A stretch of DNA of 64,000 nucleotides, from positions 3,242,001 to 3,306,000 of the forward strand of contig OX439038.1 of assembly GCA_949317995.1 (NCBI GenBank), read 5' to 3'. The DNA comes from Acholoe squamosa (lineage: Eukaryota > Annelida > Polychaeta > Phyllodocida > Polynoidae). A program made the position numbers and the translations under genes. Shown in pieces: positions 43,787-55,823 of the stretch; the stretch's first letter is position 1; the number at the start of each line of letters is the position of its first letter. The notes under the pieces are model-generated. The model worked only from the letters and a program-made list of their open reading frames with translations, did not search any database and was not told the origin of the DNA.

Positions 43787-44167
43787 TTAAACCAACGTCA
43801 GCCCCATATGTAAAATAAAATGTGTGCGCCCATCTCTCACGCCTGAAACACATGTTTAAAAGTGTGCATATTATATAACATAAAATATATGAATATTTTA
43901 CTTACTAATAATGTCTTGGTGTGCCATCCAGAAAATCTTGTTCCAGCCCCACAACTTGTACTTTGTGTGTCCTTCTTTGTGCTCGATGATGTACATAAGT
44001 CTTGCTCCGTGTCTGTATGAGGAATCACCCACCCCTGTCCACATTTGCACCATCATACCCCAGTGCAAGAGCAAGTGAGATGGGAGACCATTTACAAATG
44101 CAAAGGTGCACACCATTACCCTTGGCCAATCTTGATATTCTGTGTCCAAAAAAACCTCCTTATAGCC
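43787..44167 (-). CDS. Unidentified gene fragment, two putative 3' exons
   Basis: Exon 44167-43906 opens after an acceptor-like GTGGCCTAG. It encodes about 87 residues rich in aromatic residues (KEVFLDTEYQDWPR, CTFAFVNGLPSHLLLHWG, KLWGWNKIFW) and ends at a consensus donor A|GTAAGT. A 63-base AT-rich gap ends in GTGTTTCAG at 43843. The next exon (43842-43787) continues in frame (SVRDGRTHFILHMGL) to a stop. I do not recognise the protein. The rich splice signals and low-degeneracy composition argue for a real exon, possibly from a transposon gene. Upstream exons were not found: a SINE lies there. Confidence 0.4.
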
Positions 44168-44249
44168 CTAGGCCACAACTTGGCTGGGCCTATCAGCTCC
44201 TGGATGTCTGACCACAAAGAATAGAGCATATCTGGTTTGCCATTCCCAT

Positions 44250-44475
44250 ACCTTTGTAGGGGTCGGCGAAAACGTTTAAGGAAACCGGGAGTCAAACCCG
44301 GGACCTCTCAGCCTTCAGACGATTGCTCTACCACTGAGCTACTTCCCCGTACAACATTTCCTACCTTCCACACACGCCTGGACTGGGGTGACACAGAGAG
44401 GATACATGTGATTACACAATGACCGGCCCCTGAGAGTCAGCACATCATGCGCGGGGAAATCACATTTCCCTACAC
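44250..44475 (-). repeat. tRNA-Ala-like SINE, copy 1
   Basis: The minus strand shows GGGGAAGTAGCTCAGTGGTA (A box), then B box GGTTTGACTCC with a perfect T stem (CCGGG/CCCGG). The 5' end is typical of tRNA-Ala. The anticodon stem pairs poorly (about three of five) and the loop would read GAA, so this is not a functional tRNA. About 110 bases of non-tRNA sequence precede it, common to both copies. It was probably transcribed by RNA polymerase III through the internal boxes. Confidence 0.7.
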
Positions 44476-44689
44476 AGCCCCCAACCAGCTTCGACCACCG
44501 CTGACCAGCAACCCGGCTCTCCTCCCAACCAGATGATTGGGCTTTATCAAGCAGTGCGAGGCATTCCCGATTCCATGGTCAACTGCCGGTACAAGTACCG
44601 GGTGGTCGAAGCGCCTGCCGTGTCACACCAGGCCAGGTACCGAGTTCCGTAGCCCCCCCTCACGTGGGTCAGGACCACTCGGTTTCCCT

Positions 44690-44920
44690 ACCATTGTAGG
44701 GGTCGGTGAAAACGTTTAGGGAAACCGGGAGTCAAACCCGGGACCTCTCAGCCTTCAGACGATTGCTCTACCACTGAGCTACATCCCCGTACAACATTTC
44801 CTACCTTCCACCCACGCCTGGACTGGGATGACACAGAGAGGGGACATGTGATTAAACAACGACCGGCCCCTGAGACTCAGCACATCACGCGCGGGCAAAT
44901 CACATTTCCCTACACTTTTC
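44690..44920 (-). repeat. tRNA-Ala-like SINE, copy 2
   Basis: Nearly identical to the copy at 44250, offset about 440 bases in the same orientation, with GGGGATGTAGCTCAGTGGTA at its tRNA-like 5' end. The spacer between the copies (44476-44689) contains part of a separate GC-rich SINE-like body. The pair may be a dimeric SINE or a tandem duplication. Confidence 0.7.
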
Positions 44921-45168
44921 TAACATTTCGTTAGACATTATGTTCTCTTGTAAATTCACTACTGGCTGTCCATTTTCCTCATCTCCAGAATCCCCCAAAG
45001 TGTCCCACATATCTCCCTGCACTGCCATGTTGCTGACACAATAAATGTCCCTAAAGTGTGACAGTGCACATCATGAACATTCCTTTTTATATTGCCATGC
45101 CTCCTTAAAATGCTTTTGACACCTCCATGGCCTTAGTTCTTCAAGGATACAATAATGGGTGCCCAATA

Positions 45169-45206
<38 letters not shown>

Positions 45207-46060
45207 TTGAGCACTTTTGTCCTAAAGAGGGGTCTCTTTTTTGCACGCCAAACAATTAAAGCCACAATCAAAATGTGGTGCCAGCAGAGTTACCTCACAT
45301 GGTTTTTACATTACATTGCCACATTGCCTCGTGAGCGTTTCCCTTGCGTGCCCTGATTCAGAATGCAAATAAAAAAAATTTCCAATATATGTGACCATCC
45401 TGTATCCTTCAATTTTATGGCAACATGCACAGGTAGTTTGGTACATAGAGTAAAAGAGGGGGGAGGGGGTCAGGTGGGCAGGGTTACAACCTCCTATATA
45501 GCCACAACTTATTTACATGGACCTTATTTGAGACAGCTTGTCCAGCGGTCATGCAGTAAGGCCCAAGAGTGTTGCACTTAAATGAAATGTACATCCTTTG
45601 TGTGTGCATTTTCAGTAAGGTTCCATCCCTCCCCCTCCCGCCTCCCATTCCGCCAGTACCCTAATATTTTCTGCACCATATTTCCCAGGTAAAATAGGGG
45701 GGAGGTGGTGCCTACAGTGTGGGGGGTAGAAGGAGTGGGGCGGCACTGCCGCGGCTGGGGCTTCGCACATCCCAGCTATTATTTGAAGGAAGGGAGGGGG
45801 GCAACCAAGCAGAAACATACAATTAAAAAATGATTGACAGCCAGGTAGAATCTACCAGTTTTCAGAGTGAGGCATGCACCGCAAGAACAAAATAGGAGCG
45901 GGCTAGACCCATGCAGACTCTGTGAATGTATCATGTTCAAATAAAATAATGAACTGTATGCTGTCTTAGACACCCTTAGTGACAGCACTGTTTAAGATAA
46001 TGTGGTTAAAAGGATAGTGTAAACTAAGCTTTTTAAAAAATTGGGGTAAAACACTACTAC
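44921..46060. other. No gene; (ATT)n at 45170-45205
   Basis: A perfect ATT microsatellite of about 12 units. About 45450-45800 has G- and C-rich runs without inverted repeats. Short open frames there are low-complexity artefacts. Confidence 0.55.
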
Positions 46061-46079
46061 ACATCAACTTAAAGAGCGA

Positions 46080-46830
46080 CATATATAACCGCTAAGGGGT
46101 TTACCCCCTCCGCTAGCATATTATACGAGTTTAGCCCCCTAGGGGGCTTATCCCATGGCGCCTTTCGGGGGCCTTAAAAACTGGGGTATATATAACACAG
46201 GAATAAAGTAAGTATTACCCCAAAAAGACTCCAAGCCCCTTTTTTTTCCTCTCTCCCAAAAAGATGTCCTTTTCCTTGCAACTTGCTTTCCTTGAATGTT
46301 TTTAAATTCTATGGTGATTTGGGGTGAAGTTTGAGGTGCCATCCCTCTATATACTACGAGTTAAGCCCCCTCCGCTAGCATATTATACAAGTCTAGCCCC
46401 CTAGGGGGCTAATCCCATGGCCCCTTTGGCGGGCCTTAAAAACAAGGGTATATAGCACAGGAATAAAGTATACAACATGTATTACCCCAAAAAGACTCCA
46501 AGCTCCTTTTTCTCTCCTCACTTCCCAAAAGAGGCCCTTTTTCCGGGACCCTGCTTCCCTTAGATGTCCCTATATATACTATGAGTTTAGCCCCCGAGGG
46601 GGCTATTCTCCAGGCGCCTTTGGCGTGCCTTAAAATGAGGGGTAATTGAAGTGAAAACAAATATGTATTACCCCAACAAAATTTTCTCTCCTCTCTCCCC
46701 GAAAGAGGCCCTTTGCCCAGGACCCTGCTCCCTTGGATGTTTTTACATTCTATGGATATATGGTGTTAAGTTAGAGGTGCTGTCCTTATATATACTATGA
46801 GTTTAGGCCCCTAGGGGGCTAATCCCTTTT
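46080..46830. repeat. Tandem repeats carrying TAGCCCCCTAGGGGGCTA palindromes
   Basis: Four degenerate units, with palindromes at 46132, 46394 (perfect over 18 bases), 46588 and 46804. Each is preceded by ATACTATGAGTT and most are followed by CATGGCGCCTTTGG.GGGCCTTAAAA, AGGAATAAAGTA and TATTACCCCAA..AGACTCC. Unit length varies (about 190-270). No coding capacity; function unknown. Confidence 0.78.
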
Positions 46831-47390
46831 CTCAAGCCTTCACTGAATAACCCTGAGTCATATAGGTGATATTATACTTAAAGTGCAAAAGAAATTAAAG
46901 TGTGAGCACATTATATGGTTATTCAGTAAATGCTGCCACCTATCGGCTACAAAAGGGTGGTTCAATGTACCTGCAAGGGGCACGCTTTTGTGATTTCAGC
47001 GGAGATCTTTTCTGTATTTTAAGAGGGGGCTAAAGCAATACATAGCCCAATACATTAAAGTTGATAGAGAAAGATCTAGATGGGACAAGCTAGATGAACA
47101 TAAAGTGGGCAGTAAATTTGCTTGTATCAAGAAATGATGGGATTAGCCTTGAAAAACGCTATCCACAGTTACAATAAGAAAGTGTTTGAATTGTAGCGAG
47201 TAAGTTTCCGAAGACTTCTCTATACTGTGAGCACTGATCTAAGGCTTTAGTAGAGGAGTCATAGTTCTGTAAGCAGACTGTGACCACCATACAGAGTATG
47301 TAGGGCTCTAATCTCACCTTATAAATAGTGGCCAGGATATAGTTTGAATGGGAACAGTCATTGGAAGTTGACAAATGTCCCTTAGCCAGG
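46831..47390. other. No gene recognised
   Basis: AT-rich sequence. An 86-codon minus-strand frame at 47159-47419 runs into the repeat that follows and is not supported. Confidence 0.4.
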
Positions 47391-48125
47391 CAGCATAGAA
47401 AGGTGACATGTCCATACACTTATATATTTCAAATGCATAATTCATTTAAGTAACCAGCCTACATATATTTGATAATATGTCATAACCCCGATGCACATGC
47501 TGAATATTAATGGTGAAGTAATTAGCAGTAATGTGTAACATTGAAAAAAACAACATTTATGTCACCTTTCTACATGTGTAGAAACATGTAGAAAGATGAC
47601 AGCAATGAATAGATATCTCTCAGACCTGTCAAAAATATGAAACCTTAATGTTTCTTACTCATTTTGTAGCAGAATGTTTGTCTATTGTTTTCCATTTAAG
47701 TGTGACCATAAATCCTGTTTCATGGGTTTGGATGAGAAGTTTTATACATGTTACCTTTCTATGCGGCAAAGCTTACGCTCAAATATTTCAAATGTATCAT
47801 TCATTTAAGTATCAACCTTACATACATTTGATAATTAGTCATAACCCCCATTCATATATATGCCAAATATCAAAGTTGAGGTGATAAGCTGTAATGTGTA
47901 AAATGAAGAGAAAGTAGTTATGTCACCTTTCTATGTGCATAGAAACAGTGTAGAAAGGTGACGGTCTAATAAAGGGTGTTTTTTCAAGCAAAATATACAT
48001 ATTCAAAAAAGAAAAAATTATAGATCATGATTCTCCAGCATGTGGAGGATACTCCTGAACCATTTGTTATTATTAAATATGAAAATAAAATTTTGAGTTT
48101 CTAATCGCGTAGAAAGGTGACTCTG
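47390..48125. repeat. Tandem unit (about 360 bp) bounded by GTCACCTTTCTA inverted repeats
   Basis: TAGAAAGGTGACATG (about 47396), GTCACCTTTCTACATG (47560), ACATGTAGAAAGATGACAG (about 47584), GTTACCTTTCTATG (47749), GTCACCTTTCTATG (47920), GTAGAAAGGTGACGG (47950) and CGTAGAAAGGTGACTC (48109). Between them two copies of one interior (TTTCAAATG, CATTCATTTAAGTA, TCATAACCCC) repeat. It looks like a small TIR element that has been tandemly multiplied. Confidence 0.75.
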
Positions 48126-48139
48126 CACAATTTCGGTGA

Positions 48140-48250
48140 GACACAGTCACCAATGACATGGGAGTCACTTAGCAAATAGTACCAAAGTGTACCAATGACC
48201 GGGGAGTGACTTAGCAAATAGTACCAAAGTCTGACACTGAGCTGGGAGTA
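48140..48250. repeat. Short tandem repeat, same unit as 28105-28228
   Basis: About 2.5 units with CACTTAGCAAATAGTACCAA and AAGTGTACCAATGACC, 20 kb from the other array. Confidence 0.75.
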
Positions 48251-48369
48251 ACTTTGGGCTACTGAAGCTCTCAGATTCTACAATCTATAACACTATTAAA
48301 ATTACTGTATGATGATTATAGAGTATGTTCTATGTCTGCTTACTGGAATTGGGATTTATGCCAGAGATG

Positions 48370-49115
48370 ATCAGGAGGGTGTTGCTCCTTTTGTAAAAAG
48401 AACTGTGAGTATGTGCCCTCTTTTCTAAACAAGTCATGCACTACTTCACCTAAGTACTTGCACTCACCACATTAGTCTGATAAGTCACCTGCCTTGTTTT
48501 AAGTAGAGAGAGCTGCACTACCAGGTACCTACTCATGTCACACGCTCTATACTTTATTATACTGACTGACTTCTGCCAACTAGGTACCTACTCAAATCCC
48601 CCTTTTTTAGCACCGTACTTCAATGACCACTTGTGAGCAACAAAGGGGACAATTCATAGCTACATGGAAAGAAAGGACTGGAAAAGAGGGCATTTTTAGC
48701 CAGCTCTTCCTTTTACTATAGGAGTAACACCCTCCAGGGGTTATTGTAGGTCTTAGACATAGAGAGGCACTCAAAGACCTACAGAGCCAGTGCACAATAC
48801 TCACAGTTTTTTTTTACAAAAGGAGCAACACCCTCCTGATCATCTCTGGCATAAATCCCAATACGGTGCTGAAAAAGGGGGATTTGAGTAGGTACCTAGT
48901 TGGCAGAAGTCAGTCAGTATAATAAACTATAGAGCGTGTGACATGAGTAGGTACCTGGTAGTGCAGCTCTCTCTATTTTAAAGAAGGCAGGTGACTTTTC
49001 AGACTAATGTGGTGAGTGAAAGTACTTAGGTGAAGCAGTGCACGACTTGTTTAGAAAAGAGGGCACATACTCACAGCTCTTTTTACAATAGGAGCAACAC
49101 CCTCCTGAGCCAATG
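48370..49115. mobile_element. Head-to-head pair of GGAGGGTGTTGCT-family elements
   Basis: The first copy (about 48376-48740) runs opposite to the second (about 48790-49113). Both share GAGTAGGTACCTAGTTGG, GTGACATGAGTAGGTACCTG and GCAGCTCTCTCTATTTTAA with the element at 42040. The central part repeats CATCTCTGGCATAAATCCCA in both orientations. The whole could fold as one long hairpin. Confidence 0.75.
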
Positions 49116-50229
49116 TGAACCAAAAAGGAAGATTTGGATGGGACTTCCTGGACCTACCTAACACTCAACCTATTGCATGAAATGGCCAATGAATCACCCT
49201 GGCCAATAGGATCTGAAACAAATTTATTGTCCTTGTATTTTATTTGGGAACATATATTTCATGCAGACATTCTCTTCCTCTAGACCAGTGTCGATATTAC
49301 CTGTGAGCAGCCAGTCCATTAATTATTCATTGTGTTCAGATATGAGACGGGCTTCTTAAAAGCAGCAAGTGAGTTTCGATTGAATGGTCTGTACAATCAC
49401 CACTCAAACAGTCTATGTTAAGGCCAAAGGACTGCAACTACAGCATCACCATTTATGCATAGTGTGCTCTTAGAGTCACCACATCAAAGGGTTCCCACAA
49501 TGATTTGAAGGGGGAGGGGCAGTCACAACGGGTTTAGTAATAATCCAAATAATTAAAAGTTTTGCTCTTACTATTGATAAAAATGAAACACTTATGATGA
49601 ATTAACCTGTTTACTAAATCAACCAAGTAAATATGCAATGTACATAGAAACACTGTAAGAGCAAAAGCTGAGATCCTGTTAAGCATGTATACTTATTGTC
49701 TGTTTTGCATTGACATTGCAGCTGACTATTCATGGTTCTAGGAATTAGGTTCATTGTGTTGTATTATACATAAAAGAACATCAATCAGACATCCTACACC
49801 TACACAGTCCATAGTTCCCATGTCTTACGTCATTGACACATAGGTTGCGGGGTGCTCTTCAAAGATGTCAACTGCTTCTTGACAGTATACAGTTTTTTTT
49901 AATTTACTAATTGCTTCCTCACCTCTGTTCTAATTACATCCACCACACCAAAACATCCTAACAATGATTTGCAGATAGACACTCATGGTAATTTAAAGAA
50001 CAGACTGATGCTCTTACTTCGGAAACAAATTATCTGATCAGGATGAAATGAAACCTTTTGCATGTAATGAGAATATGACCATTATTTGTCCTTTCTGAAC
50101 TAAATCAATGACAGCAAACAGCACTGATCCTGCTAAGCATACTTTTTAACCACTTTGCTCTGTAATTGCCATCATCTATTCATAACCCCCGGCATTAGGT
50201 TCATTTCTATCTTAGGTACATAAAAAGTA
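49116..50229. other. No gene recognised
   Basis: AT-rich, with no open frame above 60 codons and no clear repeat. Confidence 0.45.
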
Positions 50230-50640
50230 CACTTATGCTACTCTGTGAAAATCCTTTCGTGAAATTGCCTTTCGAGTGTGGTAACCCATTGAGCGCTAAA
50301 AGCAGTCTACTCACTTACGACTCAAGATCTATTCATGGCTTCAGTACACTAATTAGGCTTCCTACACCCACACAGGCCATGGCTCACTGTGTTTGACGTC
50401 ATTGGCACATACGTCGAGTGGTGCTCTGAGAGGAGTCAAGTACTTCTTATCGCATTATCTCAATGTACTAGTTGCTTTCACACCTCTACTCTGGTTTTGT
50501 GCGAGGGTCTATAAGAGACGTGTAATGTACTAGTAGGTTCTGCAATAAAGCTGTCAATAATAACAGAAATTATTATGGATGAGGTACATGATTGACTAGC
50601 AAGGACAGGAAATGATGGCATGAAGGAGTTAACAAAGAGT
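50230..50640. repeat. Duplicated segment, partner of 27730-28110
   Basis: Nearly the same sequence as at 27730, 22.5 kb away, including GGCCATGGCTCACTGTGTTT. Flanks differ. Confidence 0.8.
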
Positions 50641-52149
50641 TCCAAAGTCAAGCGGCTTTCGTCAGGGTCCCTGATGACAACATATTATGGTTTGAATTGT
50701 CAAAGGAACTCTGTGTAACTTTGCGACCTTCATTTATGCCCGCAGTGCTAGTCAGGGCCACCTTTCTGAAAATCCCACTTTGTAAGGCATTTTTGAGTAG
50801 AATTTGGCATCTGGTTGATTCTATGTAATTTTGGTGTGCTTAATCCAAATCTGCCAGATGCCATTTGATATTTTCACCCCTGAAATTCTAAAAACAAAAT
50901 GGTTGCCATGTTTGGCTGAACTTTTTAGATGTAAGTAGATATAAGGTAATGTGGACTGTTGCAAATGGTGATATAAGCCTGAAAATGAATATGCTAAATC
51001 TTCAGAGGTAACCTTTCATATCTGTGTCATTAGATTTTTTTAAATCCACAATGGTGGCCATTTTTCGTGATGGCCACCTTAATCAAAGGCAAAACTTGTT
51101 TCTTCCATACAAACGGATGTAGTTATTCAACCAACTTGATCGTGGTGTCAATTTCTATGTTTCCAAGCCTGCTGAGGCTGATTAAGTAACTTATAATCAC
51201 TCTAGAGCAGTTCAATAGCATGCAAATAGGAAGTTGACATATATGTTACCACTAATAGATTCTATCAGACAGTGTAATTTTGTCATAAGTTTGCAATCTG
51301 CAGGACTGACAAAAAGACTCTAATTTGAATTTGATGTGCTTAGAATGATACAGGAATTGGAATTTGGTTTAAAATGCAAATAAATCTATGGACACTGTAT
51401 GGAATTTTGCAAGGTCCCCTGGTAAAATTATCATTCAAAATCCAGCTAGCCTGCCAAAATACCCTCACAGCTAGCCCATAAGGGTTTTTTGGTGAACATT
51501 TATCTTTATTGCTGATGGAGGTTAGCGTATACATACATACACACATCTTTTGAATGATTCATGGTATGTATAGCATGCATATAACAGTATATGAATATAT
51601 AAACGCCATCGTGAAAAGGCGAATTCACTTTCATATTATGGTACACACTATCTTTCTACATTTGCTCTTTTAATATGTGTGTTATGAATAGTCTCTCCCC
51701 TAGCAATAAAAAATAGGTAAGCCTTCTAGCCACCCAAAGGTGTAGTGGTAGACAACTCTAGGCCTACCTAATGACAGATCAGCTAGCTACAAAGTCTATC
51801 AATGAGAGAAAATAAAATCCTGGAAATAATGAGGGTCTTGAATGGTTATCAATCAAATCTTGTGGACATTAAATTGCATCTAAGTACCCACAGGTACAAG
51901 TGACCTCATCAAGGATTTTGTGCCTAGTTTGAATAGATAATGTGAGGCGGCTAGCTACCTTTCTACTTGTATTTCATTCCAACATATTACCCCACAGTAT
52001 CCAACACTTTTCCTATATATTGAATGCTAGTCCACAAAGTAGCAGGAGACAACTGAAATGAGCAATGAGTTGTTGCTCTATCGTTTTTGGAATTTCTCCA
52101 GGGACACAGTGGGATTCATGGAAGTGTCTGCTAACCATGTCAAAGGCTG
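50641..52149. other. No gene recognised
   Basis: AT-rich. A minus-strand 68-codon frame at 51340-51546 shows no domain. Confidence 0.45.
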
Positions 52150-55100
52150 GAAATGAAAGGGTCCAGGAATAGATTCCTTACAGAAGGCTGATTGGCAAAG
52201 AGCTGATGAGGCACCCTCTGAGCCTCATGTTGATTGGCTGGATGTCACTGTGTATTAGCTTGCTTAAACAGAAAGTAGCTGGAGTCAACTGGTTCCACGA
52301 TCTCACTAAACAGAGTGAGGCTTTTACAATAAAGCTGACTGCAACATAGATCCCCTGCAAACTTTGCAATATTCACTCTTTGTACTGGTGAGACTTACAT
52401 CTTTAGAACTAGATTGATTTCCAAACTGTTTATGCTAAAACACTACGCATTATTTCGGATGCTACTCTTAATACTGACCTTAATTGTACAGCGTTCATCT
52501 CATTTTGTATCTTCATCTACTTCATCATTAAAATGTGTACCAGAATTGATTGAAACCAGGGGAAAGTAAGGTAGCACCCCATTTATTGCCATAATTATAC
52601 CACAGTATGTAACCTGTGATTTAAAATTATTTTCAAACATAAAAAAGGCATCTAAGTCCTCCTATAACCATAACCTCTTGTCCCTTCTTTTCAACTCTAA
52701 TTTCTTCTTACTCTTATTTATGTTGTTATAATTCTGGCCACCATCAGTGTTTTATTGTTGCTGGCTTGAATTTATTCACTGTCTTTGTGGAACGGCCAAT
52801 GCTCTCCTGTTGTGCTGAGAAATATCCTAGGATACAAAGCTGTAAAAGGGATTGTATCTACCAAAGTACAGAAATGGAAAGCAATTACCCAGTAATCACT
52901 TTCATGTCTAGAAGCTTTCATTCTGAACACGAGGCCAAAACCTTTGGCACAGCTACCTTGATTGAGCAAATCTTACTTGAACGAGTCAAAACTTTCCATT
53001 CATCAAAGGCAATTTGTATGGGCTCTGCTTCTGAGAACCTTGTGAACAATACAATAAGTCACCTTAGGATACTGCTTGGTGCCCCAGACACTAATTCTGA
53101 TGTCACTTCTCAGAAATATTTATGAATGACGCTTAATATTTTATTTCAATTTCCTTCATTGCTTTAAAGGTATTTGGACCCTTTATGGCATCATTTTTAA
53201 ACTTCCCCTTATTTTGGTTGAACTTGAGTTGAATCAGCCCAATTCATCAATTCAAATTTAACTCCACCGTCTGTCTGTGGATCAATGGGTGGTTCTTATT
53301 CACTGGTGTTAATTACTTGTTAATGGTTTCACAAAATCTGTGTGAGGACATAAAACTGTGACTTTCATGTTGCTGAACTAGCCACGTAAAACATGGTGAA
53401 GCCCTGGTAACATTTGGGGAAATTTGAAAAAAGAAATCTCTTTCAGGAAATATGCCTTCCAAATAAAGGCATTGATGTGTTTAAAGAGCTGGTTTCACTT
53501 CTTTTGTTGAGAATAATCTCTTTCTTATCCACCAATTTCTACACTTGAAATGTATAGAACGCTTGTCGGATTAGTGAAAAAAAAATCTAAAATCTCAATC
53601 AATGCAGTGGAATCTGACCTTAAAACAAAGAAAGGGACAGTGTACGTGATACTACAGCCTGTTGACATACATAAGAAAGACATTAGGTTGGCCTATGAGC
53701 TAATTACCCTGAATTGAAATCCCATGTCATCCATCTTTACACACACTCTTTACTTATGAAAGAGAGCTCAGTCATTAGGATTCATGAGGCACTTCCCTTT
53801 TCTTACTGCTAAGAAGAACTTAAAAGTTCAAATGATGCTTTACTGATTCCCTGCGTTGATATCATTTATAAATATTCCAGACAGCTGATCTAAACTCGTA
53901 AGTTCATAAAAATTGGTAATCGCATATGCAGTTCTAAGACTACCATAGTAAATGAAGGAATGCAGTGCTCATAAGAAACTTTCAAAGCATGTCCACCTTC
54001 GTATCATATCCATCAAATCGATATAGTAGTAATGGGTCAGGGCTATCACAAGGTGAGTACTTACGCTCAGACTATAAAGAAACTGCCTGCATAACCAAGA
54101 AGTCTGGCGCATGAGCAAGGTTTTAATACACAATTTCCTGACATATTACTTCTAATATGATAATGATGGTTGCATTAGCGTGCTTTATTTTTTTTACAAT
54201 TTTACACTATTAATTGGTCAACTCGGGTTGAATGGACCAGATTTACAATAGAAAATACCTTACACCTTGTTAATGGAGACTATTCATGTCTTTGAAGCTC
54301 TATAGACAAAAATCATGTCAGGATTTTTATGACATGTCTGTAAAGTCTTCTTGAAGATATAAAGCTGACAACAAATGGTATTCCAGTCTTAGACTGGACA
54401 TGTTTTTTATTTCCACTACACCGAGTGAGATAAAAGACATAAGGGCAGATCTCATCAACTTACAGCATCTTACTTCGACATGTTTTAGCAGGCTATTATT
54501 CATATACAGCAATTTTAAAGATAAACAAAAGTCAATATGCTGGGGTATAAAATAAGAAGTTGTTTCGAAGGGGGCGTCCTGTTCTTATGCCTCTTTTAGT
54601 CAGTGTTTAATCAGCCCCACAGCAGACTCCTCAAGATAAAAGAGATTATAATGGGTCAAAAATTAGGTTTTTTCATTGTAACTAGGGAAGGATCTTGAAT
54701 ACCAGACTAAATGTGTGTCATTATCCTTAATTTCAATATGTGATTTGTAAAGCAGGCATAGGTTTGAAGGAAGGTAGGATCTCCAAATGTGTACACCTTA
54801 CCTAAATAGTTAGGGGAAAGAATACTGGTCAGCCGCTAATGGGCATTTATTTGAGAAACTAGTCCAATATACGGTAGCAATGATGCGATTCAATTGACTA
54901 AATTGCTTTCCCTAAGGCACCCAGGAGGCCCTCGTCCTTCAAAGGGATAAGGGGAAGTATTGGCTTAAAGGGTATTACGGCCTGACATTAATGTCCATGA
55001 GGCTAACAGAAAAGGTGATTACAGGCTTACGCTGAATGGACTTAGATTATCCTAAAGGCAGTATAAGTTCATGACCTCGACCAACTTGGTGTTTGCAATC

Positions 55101-55150
55101 AATGACCCTCAATGGTCTAATCCCATCAATGAAAGCCCTGAGACGTACGC
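52150..55150. repeat. Segmental duplication, partner of 31950-35097
   Basis: Collinear with the 32-35 kb block and lacking its 770-bp insertion and LINE fragment. It has its own extra stretch at about 53640-54160. A plus-strand 119-codon frame (52766-53125) is not conserved in the partner, so it is not called as a gene. Confidence 0.78.
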
Positions 55151-55823
55151 AAAACTGTCTGCTCTGTGTAAAAAGGGGAAACTCATATTCTTGAGATGAC
55201 ACTCTTTTAAAACAGCGTTTGCTTTATCTAATAAAACAATGCAATTCTTTGTCTGATTCAAGTTGATGCTTATCCAAGGACTCCTTTCCCTTTTGATCTT
55301 CAACCTTTCAGAAATTAAAACGCTACCAGTATAAAGATAACCAGGGTACTAATTTTGTGAAAGAAAATTTCTTGACCAGTCATCATAGTTCTTGTGATAA
55401 AAAAGGTTACCTTTCAAAGTAATGTAATCTTGCAGATGTGTGTTTTTATTCTTTTTTTTTTGCAAATATCATCCGTCTGTATATATATAAGGCATCACTC
55501 ACCCAGGAACAATGTGTTTCTCAACATTCGAGGATTTGAACATGGCAAATCACCTGCAGCACTATTAAGAGATGGAACTATTTGAAAGTGATAAAGAAGG
55601 GTCAGCTTTCATTACCTTATAATGAACTGCACTCATCAGACACCATCAGGTTGCTACATAATTTCTTATTAGTGAATTGTGTTCCTACCTGTTGACAATA
55701 TTGATACAAGTAGATATAAGATAAGGTAAATTGTTTCCATACTTTGTTAAAATAGTCTTATCCACAAGCACTGCATAATAACCAAACGGTACATCACCAT
55801 TAGCTTGACACGCCCAGGCCTAC
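55151..55823. other. No gene recognised
   Basis: About 55260-55500 resembles 29930-30110. The rest is unassigned AT-rich DNA. Confidence 0.45.

Noticed and set aside
44280-44345. Functional tRNA gene (Ala or Phe)
   Set aside because: The anticodon stem pairs at only about three of five positions, the anticodon does not match the Ala-like body, and the sequence is repeated with shared non-tRNA flanks: a SINE.
52766-53125. 119-codon plus-strand open frame
   Set aside because: The paralogous block at 32.4-32.8 kb does not preserve it, which argues against coding constraint.
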